Shown: positions 41,289 to 50,024, counted from the first letter of the stretch. The stretch is DNA of 64,000 bases from Aquicoccus sp. G2-2 (GCF_034555965.1 NZ_JAYDCK010000003.1:496001-560000), one strand, 5' to 3'. Numbers and translations: made by a program. The notes: generated by a model not told the origin, from the letters alone.

Positions 41289-42379
41289 GGCATCGGCTCC
41301 ATCCGTTTGCAGCGCGATGTGATATGAGTTTCAACCGCGCCGGATTGGATGGCGAGGGTCACTTCGGTCAAATGCAGGGCAAATGCGCCCGCGAGGCGGC
41401 TTTCGCGGCCCACGGCGATGGCCGCCAGCATTTCCGCCGGACCGAGTGCGAAATTCATTGCCGCCGCGCCGGAGCGTTTGATCTTGGGGTGAGTTTGGCT
41501 CATGGCGCGCAGGCGCTTGCCGAAAGGGTGCTCGATCAGGCGGCGGCGGATGCGGAATCGACGGTGGAATCGGACCGGCGCGGCGTTGTTCCAGACTTCT
41601 TTGACTTCAAGATAGCCATTATCGCCGATGATGCGAATGCGGTGATCATGAGGCGCGGTAATGGAGCAGGTCAGCCGCGCGGGTGGGCCATGTTCGAAAA
41701 ACAGCGTGGCCACAGAGAAATCCGGGGTGCCGGAAATGCCGCGTTTGTCGGGCAGGGTTTCAGCATTGGCGGCGATGACGCGGGTGACGGACCCGAAGGC
41801 CGCAATCAGCCACGAGAGGGAGTAGCCCGCGTGTTCCAGCGTGCAGCCGGTGCGAAATTCATCCTCAAACGGCCATGGCGCGCCGGAGGCGGAGCGCCAG
41901 TGTTCTACCGGGGCTTGGGGGATGAAGCCATCGTCAAGCTCGGCATAGGTGAGGCGCGGGGTGCCGATGCGGCCACCGCGTGCGGCCTTGATCAGGATTT
42001 GCGCGGCTTCGCCGAGCACCGAAGAGGGCGCGGAGGCGAGTTGCAATCCGCGCGATTGTGCAAGCGTGACAAGGCTTTGCGCGGCTTGCAGGGTGAGCGC
42101 CATCGGCTTTTCGCAGAACACGTTGCGGCCTGCCTCAAGCGCGGCGCGGTTGATTGCTTCATGCGCGGCGGGGTTGGTGAGGTTGAGCACCAGCGCATCG
42201 CTGGAAAGCGCGGCTTCAAGGGTTTCGAAGGCGGGAATCGACCAATGGGCGGCGAAGACCTTGAGGCGCGCGGGATCATGATCGAACGCGCCTTTGACCC
42301 TGATTTCGGGGAAAGTGGCGAGACCTGCCATGTATAGATCGGCAACGAAGCCGCAACCAATAAGCACAACTGCTTTCAT
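41279..42379 (-). CDS. Gfo/Idh/MocA family sugar oxidoreductase
   Basis: NAD(P)-dependent oxidoreductase of 366 residues from the ATG at 42379. The Rossmann motif is VLIGCGFVADLYMAG, and the active-site lysine motif reads CEKPMALTL near residue 95. The C-terminal half is the usual beta-sheet domain (GYLEVKEVWNN). It would oxidise or reduce a nucleotide-sugar intermediate. It is the first gene of the leftward five-gene operon, directly below a promoter region with two ATTGTGCCAT elements. Together with the next SDR gene it mirrors the two halves of the fused protein at 36069-38159. Confidence 0.88.
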   Translation of the reverse strand: MKAVVLIGCGFVADLYMAGLATFPEIRVKGAFDHDPARLKVFAAHWSIPAFETLEAALSSDALVLNLTNPAAHEAINRAALEAGRNVFCEKPMALTLQAAQSLVTLAQSRGLQLASAPSSVLGEAAQILIKAARGGRIGTPRLTYAELDDGFIPQAPVEHWRSASGAPWPFEDEFRTGCTLEHAGYSLSWLIAAFGSVTRVIAANAETLPDKRGISGTPDFSVATLFFEHGPPARLTCSITAPHDHRIRIIGDNGYLEVKEVWNNAAPVRFHRRFRIRRRLIEHPFGKRLRAMSQTHPKIKRSGAAAMNFALGPAEMLAAIAVGRESRLAGAFALHLTEVTLAIQSGAVETHITSRCKRMEPMPWA

Positions 42380-42540
42380 GAGAGCACCCATAAGGCATTC
42401 TCATGCGTCCGGCGGGAGAGCCGAGCGTTGGGCAGACGGGGTGGGCGCATTGGCGTCGCTCTTGTCATTCTTGTCGGGGCCTCCAGACCACCTAAACGTG
42501 TCAATACTTTGGCAGATATGAACGAAAGTGGTTGTTTTTC

Positions 42541-42582
42541 CACAATTGTGCCATGAATTTGTGACAGAAGATTGTGCCATGA
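42541..42582. promoter_or_regulatory. Paired ATTGTGCCATGA elements in a divergent promoter region
   Basis: Direct repeats of ATTGTGCCATGA start at 42545 and 42571, 26 bases apart. The first lies inside a perfect palindrome CACAATTGTG (42541-42550). The region (42380-42614) separates the leftward sugar-enzyme operon from the wecG-like gene, so one regulator could control both directions. A third copy of the core decamer lies upstream of the kinase gene at 36033. This could be a repressor or activator site; no binding evidence exists. Confidence 0.45.
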
Positions 42583-42614
42583 TCGAAGGTACGAATCCAG
42601 AATAGGCCGGGGCT

Positions 42615-43367
42615 ATGGAATTTCGCATTGGGGTAGAGGTGATCCGGGTGAATATGCCCGATGCGGCGGCGTTGATTGCGGCGGCGCGAGGACGCTTGCG
42701 CGCGCGCGAAGGGTTCGCGCTGGCGACGATCAACCTTGACCATCTGGTGAAGCTGCGGACAAACGATGCGTTTCGGGCGGCCTATGTGGCGCAGGATTTT
42801 ATCGTGGCGGACGGCAATCCGATTGTCTGGCTCTCAAAGCTGGCCGGGCGGGGCGTTTCATTGGTGCCCGGCTCGGACATGGTGGTGCCGCTGGCGGAGT
42901 TGGCGGCGCAAGAAGGCGTGCCGGTGGCGTTGGTGGGCTCGACGCCCGAAAGCCTGCGCGCGGCGGCCTTGGCGCTTGGGCGGCGGGCTTCGGGGTTGGA
43001 GATCGTGGCGGAGATTGCGCCGCCGATGGGGTTTGACCCAAGCGGGCCGGGGGCGGAAAAGGTGTTCGGGCGGATCGAGGCATCGGGCGCGCGGCTGGTT
43101 TTTCTGGCGCTTGGCGCACCGAAGCAGGAAATGCTGGCGGCGCGGGGGCGGGAAAGATTGCCGGATGTCGGGTTTGCATCAATCGGGGCGGGTTTGGATT
43201 TTCTGGCTGGATCACAGATGCGGGCACCGCGCTTGGTGCGCGCATTTGCGATGGAATGGGCGTGGCGGTTGGCCGCCGCACCGGGGCGGTTTGCCGGGCG
43301 CTATGCGCGCTGTGCGGCGATTCTGCCGGGGCAGGCCGTGGCGGCGTGGCGGCTGCGCGGCTGCTGA
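42615..43367 (+). CDS. WecG/TagA/CpsF family glycosyltransferase (GT26)
   Basis: Protein of 250 residues with the GT26 pattern: TINLDHLVKLRTNDAFRAAY, then VADGNPIVWLSK, VPGSDMV and LVFLALGAPKQEML, and a positively charged C-terminal part for membrane contact. WecG enzymes transfer ManNAcA, and TagA enzymes ManNAc, to lipid-linked acceptors, often as the second sugar. It lies at the right end of the polysaccharide locus, alone on the + strand, divergent from the five-gene sugar operon. Whether the donor is a ManNAc-type sugar is unproven. Confidence 0.9.
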   Translation: MEFRIGVEVIRVNMPDAAALIAAARGRLRAREGFALATINLDHLVKLRTNDAFRAAYVAQDFIVADGNPIVWLSKLAGRGVSLVPGSDMVVPLAELAAQEGVPVALVGSTPESLRAAALALGRRASGLEIVAEIAPPMGFDPSGPGAEKVFGRIEASGARLVFLALGAPKQEMLAARGRERLPDVGFASIGAGLDFLAGSQMRAPRLVRAFAMEWAWRLAAAPGRFAGRYARCAAILPGQAVAAWRLRGC

Positions 43368-43472
43368 ACCGGTCGGCGGCGGTTGGCCGATAAAATCAAT
43401 CTTGGATGTGGCGTTTGCTGCCTGAAAGGGGCAGAATTCCTTTTGCGGACCAATGGCGCAAGGGGGCGGTAA

Positions 43473-44264
43473 ATGACAGTCAGGGTCGAGAAGGCGGGCG
43501 CTGTCTGGACCGTTATTCAGGCGCGGCCGGAGGCGAAGAACGCGGTAGATATGGCCGTTGCCAAGGCACTTTATGAGGCGTTTTTGGCCTTCGAGGCGGA
43601 TAACGACGCGCGGGTTGCGGTGCTATGGGGGGAGGGCGGCGCGTTTTGCGCGGGTTGGAACCTCAAGACGGTGGATGCGGCGCTCGGTTCAGGCATGGTT
43701 GAGCGGCTCGAATTTCCCGATGAGGGGCCTGTGCAGGGGCCGATGGGGCCGTCGCGGCTGGAGCTGTCGAAGCCGGTGATTGCGGCGGTGGAAGGGCCGG
43801 CGGTTGCTGGCGGCATGGAACTGGCGCTTTGGGCGGATATGCGGGTGATGGCGCAAAGCGCGTTCATGGGGGTTTATTGCCGCCGCTGGGGCGTGCCGCT
43901 GGTTGATGGTGGCACCGTGCGCCTGCCGCGCCTTGTGGGCGAGGGGCGGGCGATGGATTTGATCCTGACCGGGCGCAAGGTGAGTGCCGAGGAGGCGCTG
44001 CGCATCGGTTTGTGCGAATATGTGGTGCCCGAGGGGCAGGCGCGCGCCAAGGCAGAGGCGCTGGCGCAGGAGATTGCGCGGTTCCCGCAGGGCTGTTTGC
44101 GCGCGGATCGCGCATCGGCCAGGGCGCAAGCGGGGCTAAGCCAGCGCGCGGCGTTGCAGGCCGAGTGGGCGCAGAGCAAGGCGATGTTTGCCGAGGAAGG
44201 TGCTGCGGGCGCGGCGCGCTTTGCCGGGGGCAAGGGGCGACATGGGGATTTCGGTGATATTTGA
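43473..44264 (+). CDS. Crotonase (enoyl-CoA hydratase/isomerase) family protein
   Basis: Crotonase-fold protein of 263 residues with the oxyanion-hole region AAVEGPAVAGGMELALWADMR. The first catalytic glutamate position (GGMEL) is present. The second glutamate of true hydratases, normally in a FGQPE-like segment, appears replaced in FMGVYCRRWGVPLVDGG. Context suggests a role as PaaF-like hydratase of 2,3-dehydroadipyl-CoA, because it lies directly before paaJ, but the missing residue makes a hydratase activity uncertain. AGGGGGCGG precedes the ATG. No paaH-like dehydrogenase is present in the window. Confidence 0.82.
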   Translation: MTVRVEKAGAVWTVIQARPEAKNAVDMAVAKALYEAFLAFEADNDARVAVLWGEGGAFCAGWNLKTVDAALGSGMVERLEFPDEGPVQGPMGPSRLELSKPVIAAVEGPAVAGGMELALWADMRVMAQSAFMGVYCRRWGVPLVDGGTVRLPRLVGEGRAMDLILTGRKVSAEEALRIGLCEYVVPEGQARAKAEALAQEIARFPQGCLRADRASARAQAGLSQRAALQAEWAQSKAMFAEEGAAGAARFAGGKGRHGDFGDI

Positions 44265-44339
44265 TGTGTTACAAGAATTAGTATGTTTTCCGGTGATAGG
44301 TAACAAAAGACTTGCTCCGAATCGATCCGGGGCATATGA

Positions 44340-44355
44340 CCGACCATGCGGTCGG
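44340..44355. promoter_or_regulatory. Inverted repeat upstream of paaJ, candidate PaaR operator
   Basis: Perfect inverted repeat CCGACC-ATGC-GGTCGG, ending 34 bases before the paaJ start. TetR-type phenylacetate regulators bind ACCGNNCGGT-like palindromes, and a related one lies between paaG and paaZ. It would let the PaaR encoded at 50524-51120 repress the paaJABCDE operon until phenylacetyl-CoA appears. The assignment is by position and symmetry. Confidence 0.5.
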
Positions 44356-44389
44356 GTATTAGGAGTAACCCGATAGAAGGAGGGCGCGC

Positions 44390-45595
44390 GTGACCGACGC
44401 ATATATCTGTGATGCCACAAGAACACCGATTGGACGCTATGGCGGGGCGCTGAGCGGCGTGCGGGCCGATGATTTGGCGGCAATTCCGATGGCGGCGCTG
44501 AAAGAGCGCAACCCCGGCGTGGACTGGGCCAGCCTTGACGATGTGATTTACGGCAGTGCCAATCAGGCGGGCGAGGATAACCGCAACGTGGCGCGGATGG
44601 CGGCGCTTTTGGCGGGCTTTCCGGTGGAAGTGCCGGGGGTAACGGTTAACCGGCTGTGCGCCAGCGGCATGGATGCCGTGGGGTTGGCCGCGCGGGCGAT
44701 CCGGGCGGGCGATTATGACATGTGTATCGCCGGTGGCGTGGAGAGCATGAGCCGCGCGCCGTTCGTGATGCCAAAGGCCACGAGTGCGTTCACGCGGGCC
44801 AACGCGGTTTACGACACGACGATCGGTTGGCGGTTTGTCAATCCGAAGATGAAAGCGGCGCATGGCATAGATTCGATGCCGCAGACGGCGGACAACGTGG
44901 CCGCCGATTATAACGTGAGCCGCGAAGATCAGGATGCCTTTGCCGTGCGTTCGCAAGAACGCTGGGCGGCGGCGCAGGAGGCGGGCATTTTCGCAGACGA
45001 GATCACCCCGGTGAGCGTGCCACAACGCAAGGGTGAGCCGGTGATCGTGGATACCGATGAACACCCGCGCCCCGGTATCAGCGTTGAAAAGCTGGGCAAT
45101 CTCAAAGGCGTGAACGGCCCCGATAAAAGCGTGACGGCGGGCAACGCCAGCGGCGTCAATGATGGCGCGGCGGCGTTGCTGATTGCCAACGAGGCGGCGA
45201 TGAAGCGAGGCGGGCTGCAACCGATGGTGCGGATCGTTGGTATGGCGGCAGCGGGAGTCGCGCCACGGGTTATGGGGGTCGGGCCGGTGCCGGCCAGCCG
45301 CAAGGTTTTGGCGCGCGCCGGGCTGAGTATCGAGCAAATGGACGTGATCGAATTGAACGAGGCGTTTGCAAGTCAGGGGCTGGCGACGTTGCGAGAGCTT
45401 GGCGTGGCCGATGATGCACCCCATGTTAACCCTAATGGCGGGGCAATCGCCATTGGCCATCCGCTTGGCATGTCGGGCGCGCGTCTGGTTCTGACGGCGG
45501 CGTATCAGTTGAAGCGGACGGGCGGAAAATATGCGCTTTGCACGATGTGCGTGGGCGTCGGGCAGGGGGCTGCCCTTATTCTGGAACGGGTCTGA
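44390..45595 (+). CDS. paaJ: 3-oxoadipyl-CoA/3-oxo-5,6-dehydrosuberyl-CoA thiolase
   Basis: Thiolase of 401 residues that cleaves the last intermediates of phenylacetate degradation to acetyl-CoA and succinyl-CoA. Active-site Cys90 lies in [12 protein letters not shown]. The later motifs [18 protein letters not shown] and CVGVGQG are intact. The GTG at 44390 has a strong ribosome site (AGAAGGAGGG). It is the first gene of the paaJ-A-B-C-D-E operon, with a candidate operator just upstream. PcaF of the beta-ketoadipate pathway is nearly identical in reaction, but the neighbours indicate PaaJ. Confidence 0.92.
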   Translation: MTDAYICDATRTPIGRYGGALSGVRADDLAAIPMAALKERNPGVDWASLDDVIYGSANQAGEDNRNVARMAALLAGFPVEVPGVTVNRLCASGMDAVGLAARAIRAGDYDMCIAGGVESMSRAPFVMPKATSAFTRANAVYDTTIGWRFVNPKMKAAHGIDSMPQTADNVAADYNVSREDQDAFAVRSQERWAAAQEAGIFADEITPVSVPQRKGEPVIVDTDEHPRPGISVEKLGNLKGVNGPDKSVTAGNASGVNDGAAALLIANEAAMKRGGLQPMVRIVGMAAAGVAPRVMGVGPVPASRKVLARAGLSIEQMDVIELNEAFASQGLATLRELGVADDAPHVNPNGGAIAIGHPLGMSGARLVLTAAYQLKRTGGKYALCTMCVGVGQGAALILERV

Positions 45596-45606
45596 GGAGA
45601 GGCACG

Positions 45607-46599
45607 ATGTATGCACAAATGGTCAAGTCGAGCGGGAAAGCTGTGAAAACCCGCGACGAGATGAGCCCGCAGGAAGCGGCGTTTCAGGACAAGATCGACG
45701 CTGATATCAGGATCGAGCCGAAGGACTGGATGCCCGAGGAATACCGCAAGACGCTGATCCGCCAGATTGGCCAGCACGGCCATTCGGAGATTGTCGGGCA
45801 ACTGCCGGAGGGCAACTGGATCACCCGTGCGCCGACGCTGGAGCGCAAGGCGATCCTGCTGGCCAAGGTGCAGGACGAGGCGGGCCACGGGCTTTACCTT
45901 TATTGCGCGGCTGAAACGCTGGGGATCAGCCGCGATCAACTGACCGAGGATCTGCTTTCGGGGAAGATGAAGTATTCGTCGATCTTCAATTACCCGACGC
46001 TGACCTGGGCGGATATGGGCGCGGTTGGTTGGTTGGTTGATGGCGCGGCGATCATGAATCAAGTGCCGTTGCAGCGGACCTCTTATGGCCCCTATGCCCG
46101 CGCGATGGTGCGGATTTGCAAGGAAGAGAGTTTTCATCAGCGCCAAGGCTATGACATCCTGATGAAGATGGTGAAGGGCACAGAGGCGCAAAAGCGCATG
46201 GCGCAGGATGCGCTGAACCGGTTCTGGTATCCGTCGTTGATGATGTTCGGGCCGAGCGACAAGGAATCGGTGCATTCGGCGCAGAGCATGGCGTGGAAAA
46301 TCAAGGTCGATACCAATGACGAGCTGCGCCAGCGGTTTGTCGATCAGACCGTGCCACAGGCCGACTACCTTGGCCTCAAGGTGCCGGACGAGAACCTGAA
46401 ATGGAATGAAGAGAAGGGCGGTTATGACTTCTCTGAGCCGGACTGGGCGGAGTTTTTCAACGTGATCAAGGGCAAAGGCCCGTGCAACACAGAACGGCTC
46501 AACGACCGTATTGCCGCTTGGGAAGACGGGGCGTGGGTGCGTGACGGGCTGTTGGCACATGGCCGCAAGCGGGCCGCGCGCAAGGTTGCGGCGGAATAG
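45607..46599 (+). CDS. paaA: Phenylacetyl-CoA epoxidase, catalytic subunit PaaA
   Basis: Catalytic di-iron subunit of 330 residues of the multicomponent monooxygenase that forms ring-1,2-epoxyphenylacetyl-CoA. The carboxylate-bridged iron site is visible in [13 protein letters not shown] and in [13 protein letters not shown] (Glu and ExxH pairs). The ATG at 45607 follows an AGGAGAGG ribosome site eleven bases after the thiolase stop. It pairs with PaaC, is aided by PaaB and receives electrons from PaaE. Family identity is very clear. Confidence 0.96.
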   Translation: MYAQMVKSSGKAVKTRDEMSPQEAAFQDKIDADIRIEPKDWMPEEYRKTLIRQIGQHGHSEIVGQLPEGNWITRAPTLERKAILLAKVQDEAGHGLYLYCAAETLGISRDQLTEDLLSGKMKYSSIFNYPTLTWADMGAVGWLVDGAAIMNQVPLQRTSYGPYARAMVRICKEESFHQRQGYDILMKMVKGTEAQKRMAQDALNRFWYPSLMMFGPSDKESVHSAQSMAWKIKVDTNDELRQRFVDQTVPQADYLGLKVPDENLKWNEEKGGYDFSEPDWAEFFNVIKGKGPCNTERLNDRIAAWEDGAWVRDGLLAHGRKRAARKVAAE

Positions 46600-46611
46600 G
46601 GAGAGCATGAC

Positions 46612-46896
46612 ATGAAAAACGAATGGCCCCTTTGGGAAGTGTTCATCCGTGGCCAGCACGGGCTGAGCCATCGCCATGTCGGCAGCCTGCACGCGCCGGA
46701 TGCGGAATTGGCGGTGAAGAATGCGCGCGACGTTTACACCCGGCGCAACGAGGGCGTGTCGATCTGGGTGGTTGAGGCGCGTCATATCGTGGCCACCGCA
46801 CCGGGCGAGAAAGGCCCGCTGTTCGAGCCATCGGAGAGCAAGATTTACCGCCATCCGACCTTTTTCGATATTCCCGACGATGTGGGGGCGATGTGA
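46612..46896 (+). CDS. paaB: Phenylacetyl-CoA epoxidase subunit PaaB
   Basis: Small subunit of 94 residues (KNEWPLWEVFIRGQHGLSHRHVGSLHA at the start, here spanning the first 30 residues) needed for assembly or bridging of PaaAC heterodimers. Length and sequence are typical, including NARDVYTRRNEGVSIWVV. GGAGAG precedes the ATG and the stop overlaps the paaC start by one base (TGATG). It has no catalytic residues of its own. Confidence 0.95.
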   Translation: MKNEWPLWEVFIRGQHGLSHRHVGSLHAPDAELAVKNARDVYTRRNEGVSIWVVEARHIVATAPGEKGPLFEPSESKIYRHPTFFDIPDDVGAM

Positions 46897-47651
46897 TGAG
46901 CGCCGATCTTTTCGAGTTCCTGCTCAGGATGGGGGACAACACGCTTGTGCTTGGCCACCGGGTTTCGGAATGGTGCGGGCGTGCGCCGGTGCTTGAGGAA
47001 GATATTGCGCTGGCCAATACCGCGCTTGACCTGATCGGGCAGACGCAGCTTTGGCTTGGCCTTGCCGGTGAGGTGGAAGGCAAGGGGCGCTCGGCGGATG
47101 ATCTGGCGTTTTTGCGCGATGCGTGGGATTTCCGTAGTGTGTTGCTGGTTGAGCAACCGAATGGTGATTTCGGGCAGACGATGATGCGGCAATTCCTGTT
47201 TGACGCATGGCATGTGTTGATGCTGGACGCGCTGCAAGGCTCTTCTGAGGCGCGGGTGGCGGAGATTGCCGAGAAGGCGGCCAAGGAAGCGGCCTATCAC
47301 GTGGAACGCTCGGGCGACACGGTGATCGGGTTGGGCGACGGCACCGAGGAAAGCCATAATCGGATGCAGGCGGCGCTTGATCTGCTTTATCCTTACGCGG
47401 GCGAGATGTTCGAGGGCGACGCGGTGGATGCGGCGCTGGCCAAGGCCGGGGTTGCGCCCGATCCGGCGACGCTGCGGGATGCTTATGATGCGCGGCTTTC
47501 GCAAGTGATGGGCGAGGCGACGCTGACCCTTCCCGAAGACCGTTTTGCCCATTCGGGCGGGCGCACGGGGCGGATGCATAGCGAGCATCTGGGCCATATG
47601 CTGAGCAAGATGCAATGGCTGCAGCGGGCCTATCCCGGAGCGAGTTGGTAA
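46896..47651 (+). CDS. paaC: Phenylacetyl-CoA epoxidase structural subunit PaaC
   Basis: Ferritin-like partner of PaaA, 251 residues, beginning MSADLFEFLLRMGDNTLVLGHR. It stabilises PaaA and helps bind the CoA moiety; in the family it has lost most iron ligands. Recognisable family segments include LAFLRDAWDFRSVLLVEQPNGDF and AKEAAYHVERSGD. The ATG at 46896 shares a base with the paaB stop. A GTG one codon upstream is also possible. It sits in its usual place in the epoxidase operon. Confidence 0.95.
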   Translation: MSADLFEFLLRMGDNTLVLGHRVSEWCGRAPVLEEDIALANTALDLIGQTQLWLGLAGEVEGKGRSADDLAFLRDAWDFRSVLLVEQPNGDFGQTMMRQFLFDAWHVLMLDALQGSSEARVAEIAEKAAKEAAYHVERSGDTVIGLGDGTEESHNRMQAALDLLYPYAGEMFEGDAVDAALAKAGVAPDPATLRDAYDARLSQVMGEATLTLPEDRFAHSGGRTGRMHSEHLGHMLSKMQWLQRAYPGASW

Positions 47652-47656
47652 CAGCC

Positions 47657-48115
47657 ATGCAGCCGAGCGCAGAGCAGATATGGGAGTGGCTGGACGATGT
47701 GCCGGACCCGGAAATCCCGGTGATCAGTCTGGTTGATCTGGGCATTATCCGGGGTGTGGACTGGCAGGGCGATACGTTGCAGGTGACGGTGACGCCGACC
47801 TATTCCGGCTGCCCGGCGACCAGTATCATCAATCTGGAGATCGAGCGCGCGTTGCGCGGGCATGGCATTGAGAAGCTTGAGTTGAAGCGCAAGCTTTCGC
47901 CAGCCTGGACGACGGATTGGCTTTCGCAGAAGGGGCGTGCGAAGCTGGAGAAATTCGGCATTGCCCCGCCGCAGGCGGCGGGCGGGCCGGAGAAATGCCC
48001 GCAATGCGGTGGGACTGACCTGGAAATGATCAGCGCGTTTGGCTCTACCCCGTGCAAGGCGCAATGGCGCTGCCGGAGCTGTCTTGAGCCGTTCGACTAT
48101 TTCAAGTGCATCTGA
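47657..48115 (+). CDS. paaD: Phenylacetate pathway Fe-S assembly-like protein PaaD
   Basis: Protein of 152 residues of the DUF59/MIP18 group, thought to help insert iron-sulfur or di-iron centres into the epoxidase complex. The N-terminal half carries VPDPEIPVISLVDLGIIR and the TPTYSGCPAT cysteine site. The C-terminal tail holds two CxxC-type pairs (CPQCGGTD and CRSC) likely to bind metal. The ATG at 47657 lies six bases after the paaC stop and is preferred over an in-frame extension inside paaC. Confidence 0.94.
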   Translation: MQPSAEQIWEWLDDVPDPEIPVISLVDLGIIRGVDWQGDTLQVTVTPTYSGCPATSIINLEIERALRGHGIEKLELKRKLSPAWTTDWLSQKGRAKLEKFGIAPPQAAGGPEKCPQCGGTDLEMISAFGSTPCKAQWRCRSCLEPFDYFKCI

Positions 48116-48125
48116 GGAGAGGTTT

Positions 48126-49193
48126 ATGGCGCGGTTTCACGAATTGAAGGTGACGGATATTCACCGCACGATCCGCGATGCGGTGGTGCTGACGCTGGAA
48201 CCCGGCAAGCCCGAGGATTTCCGCTTTATTCAGGGGCAATACTTGACCTTCCGGCGCGATTTCGGCGGTGAGGAGTTGCGCCGGTCCTATTCGATCTGCG
48301 CAGGCGTTCACGAGGGCAAGGTGCAGGTCGGTATCAAGCGGGTCGATGGCGGTGCGTTTTCGACCTTTGCCAATGAAGAGTTGAAGGTGGGCGATGTGCT
48401 TGAGGCGCTGCCGCCGATGGGGGGCTTTCATGCGCCGCTCGACCCGGCGGTGGGGCGGAACTATCTGGGCTTTGCGGGTGGGTCGGGTATCACGCCGGTG
48501 CTGTCGATCATCAAGACGGTGCTGGAGGCGGAACCAACGTCGAGCTTCACGCTGGTTTATGCCAACAAGGGCGTGAGTTCGATCATGTTCCGCGAGGAGC
48601 TTGAGGATTTGAAGAACCTCTATCTTGGGCGGTTGTCGGTGGTGCATGTGCTGGAGCAGGACGCGCAGGAGATCGACCTGTTCACCGGCATGGTGACGGA
48701 GGAGAAATGCGCCCAGCTTTTTCGCACATGGATCGACATTGAGAGCGTTGACATGGCGTTCATCTGTGGTCCGGAGCCGATGATGCTGGGCATTGCCAAG
48801 GCGCTGCGTGAGCATGGGCTGAGCGATGCGCAGATCAAGTTCGAGCTCTTTGCCAGCGCGCAGCCGGGGCGGTTGAAGGCGCGGGTGAAATCGAAGGAGG
48901 CGGGCAAGGCGGCCAATCAGGCCGAGATCGCCGTGACGCTTGATGGATCGACGCAGACGATCACCACGTCAAAGGATGTCAGCGTGCTGGACGCGGCGCG
49001 GGCCAACGCGATGGACGCGCCCTATGCTTGCAAGGCCGGGGTTTGTTCGACCTGCCGCTGCCGGGTGATTGAGGGCGAGGTCGAGATGCTCACCAATCAC
49101 GCGCTGGAGGATTACGAGGTCGAGAAGGGCTATGTCCTGTCGTGCCAGTCCTATCCGGTGACGGACCGGGTGGTTGTCGATTACGATCAATGA
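48126..49193 (+). CDS. paaE: Phenylacetyl-CoA epoxidase reductase subunit PaaE
   Basis: NADPH-dependent reductase of 355 residues that feeds electrons to PaaA. The N-terminal ferredoxin-reductase domain binds FAD (RRSYSICAG) and then NADPH (FAGGSGITPVLS). The C-terminal plant-type ferredoxin holds the 2Fe-2S cluster with CKAGVCSTCRC and a later cysteine. GAGGAGAGG precedes the ATG at 48126. It is the fifth epoxidase gene, in canonical order. Confidence 0.96.
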   Translation: MARFHELKVTDIHRTIRDAVVLTLEPGKPEDFRFIQGQYLTFRRDFGGEELRRSYSICAGVHEGKVQVGIKRVDGGAFSTFANEELKVGDVLEALPPMGGFHAPLDPAVGRNYLGFAGGSGITPVLSIIKTVLEAEPTSSFTLVYANKGVSSIMFREELEDLKNLYLGRLSVVHVLEQDAQEIDLFTGMVTEEKCAQLFRTWIDIESVDMAFICGPEPMMLGIAKALREHGLSDAQIKFELFASAQPGRLKARVKSKEAGKAANQAEIAVTLDGSTQTITTSKDVSVLDAARANAMDAPYACKAGVCSTCRCRVIEGEVEMLTNHALEDYEVEKGYVLSCQSYPVTDRVVVDYDQ

Positions 49194-49225
49194 GCTTGGG
49201 CAATGAGCCAAGGGAGGCGGGTGCA

Positions 49226-49981
49226 ATGGACGACGAGATGAGCATTGAGGATTATCTGGCTGAAGGCGGGATGCTGACCAGCCCGGCCAACGTGCCGCCA
49301 CGCTATCGTGCGGAGTTGCTAAAGCTGATGGCCACTTTCGTGGATAGCGAGCTGGCCGGGGCGGCGGGGTTTGCCGATGCGATCAACCTTGGCCCCGGTA
49401 TCAAGGAGCGGATCGCGGCGGCGAAGATCACGCTGGAAAAAACCGACAATGCCCATAAGGTATTGAATGTCATGAGTGATTTCGGCGTGGACGAGACCCG
49501 CTATGCCAATCACCACCCATGGACCGAGCGCCTGCCACGCGACGCCGATATTGGCGCCACCCGCAGCGAGCATGACATGCGCCTTGCGGTGTTCAACTAT
49601 CCGCTGGCCGGGTGGGGCGATGCGGTTACGATGAACCTGTTGATGGGGCTTGCCGTCGGGGTTCAGTTGGAGGATTTCCAGAAGGTGAGCTATCAACCGC
49701 TGGCCGAAGCGTTCCGGGCGGTGGCCCCGGTGGAGGCGCGCCATGCGGAATTGGCCGAAGAGGGGATCGCGCGGTTGATGAGCGAGAGCCGGGGCGAGAG
49801 CCTGCAAGCCAGTGTCGGGTATTGGTGGCCGCGCGTTACGGCGAGTTTTGGCACCGGCGGGCGGTTCGAGGCGACCAAGGCGATGGGCCTGCGGCATCGC
49901 AGCGGTGCGGATATGCAGAGCGACTGGGCAGCGCAGGCCGGAGCGGCGCTGAAACGCAACGGGTTGCAGCCGCCGAAATAA
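49226..49981 (+). CDS. Extra PaaA/PaaC-like ferritin-fold protein
   Basis: Protein of about 251 residues beginning MDDEMSIEDYLAEGGMLTS that resembles the PaaA_PaaC phenylacetate family but is neither PaaA nor PaaC. A FVDSELAGAAGFAD helix and a later PVEARHAELAEEG (Glu and His pairs) hint at a ferritin-like metal site. I prefer the ATG at 49226, which has AGGGAGG about ten bases upstream, over the ATG at 49190 that overlaps the paaE stop. It ends the epoxidase operon and is followed by a strong stem-loop. Its role is unknown. An accessory subunit or a paralogous oxygenase component are both possible. Confidence 0.75.
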   Translation: MDDEMSIEDYLAEGGMLTSPANVPPRYRAELLKLMATFVDSELAGAAGFADAINLGPGIKERIAAAKITLEKTDNAHKVLNVMSDFGVDETRYANHHPWTERLPRDADIGATRSEHDMRLAVFNYPLAGWGDAVTMNLLMGLAVGVQLEDFQKVSYQPLAEAFRAVAPVEARHAELAEEGIARLMSESRGESLQASVGYWWPRVTASFGTGGRFEATKAMGLRHRSGADMQSDWAAQAGAALKRNGLQPPK

Positions 49982-49998
49982 GAGGCGGGTGGCGCAAG

Positions 49999-50024
49999 AT
50001 GCGCCCGCCTGTGGGCGGGCGCAT
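49999..50024. terminator. Strong stem-loop after the paa epoxidase operon
   Basis: Perfect 11-base stem ATGCGCCCGCC / GGCGGGCGCAT with a four-base loop, 18 bases after the last paa stop and 27 before the end of a convergent gene. No T-run follows on either strand, so it is a stable 3' structure or weak bidirectional terminator rather than a classical intrinsic one. Confidence 0.55.
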
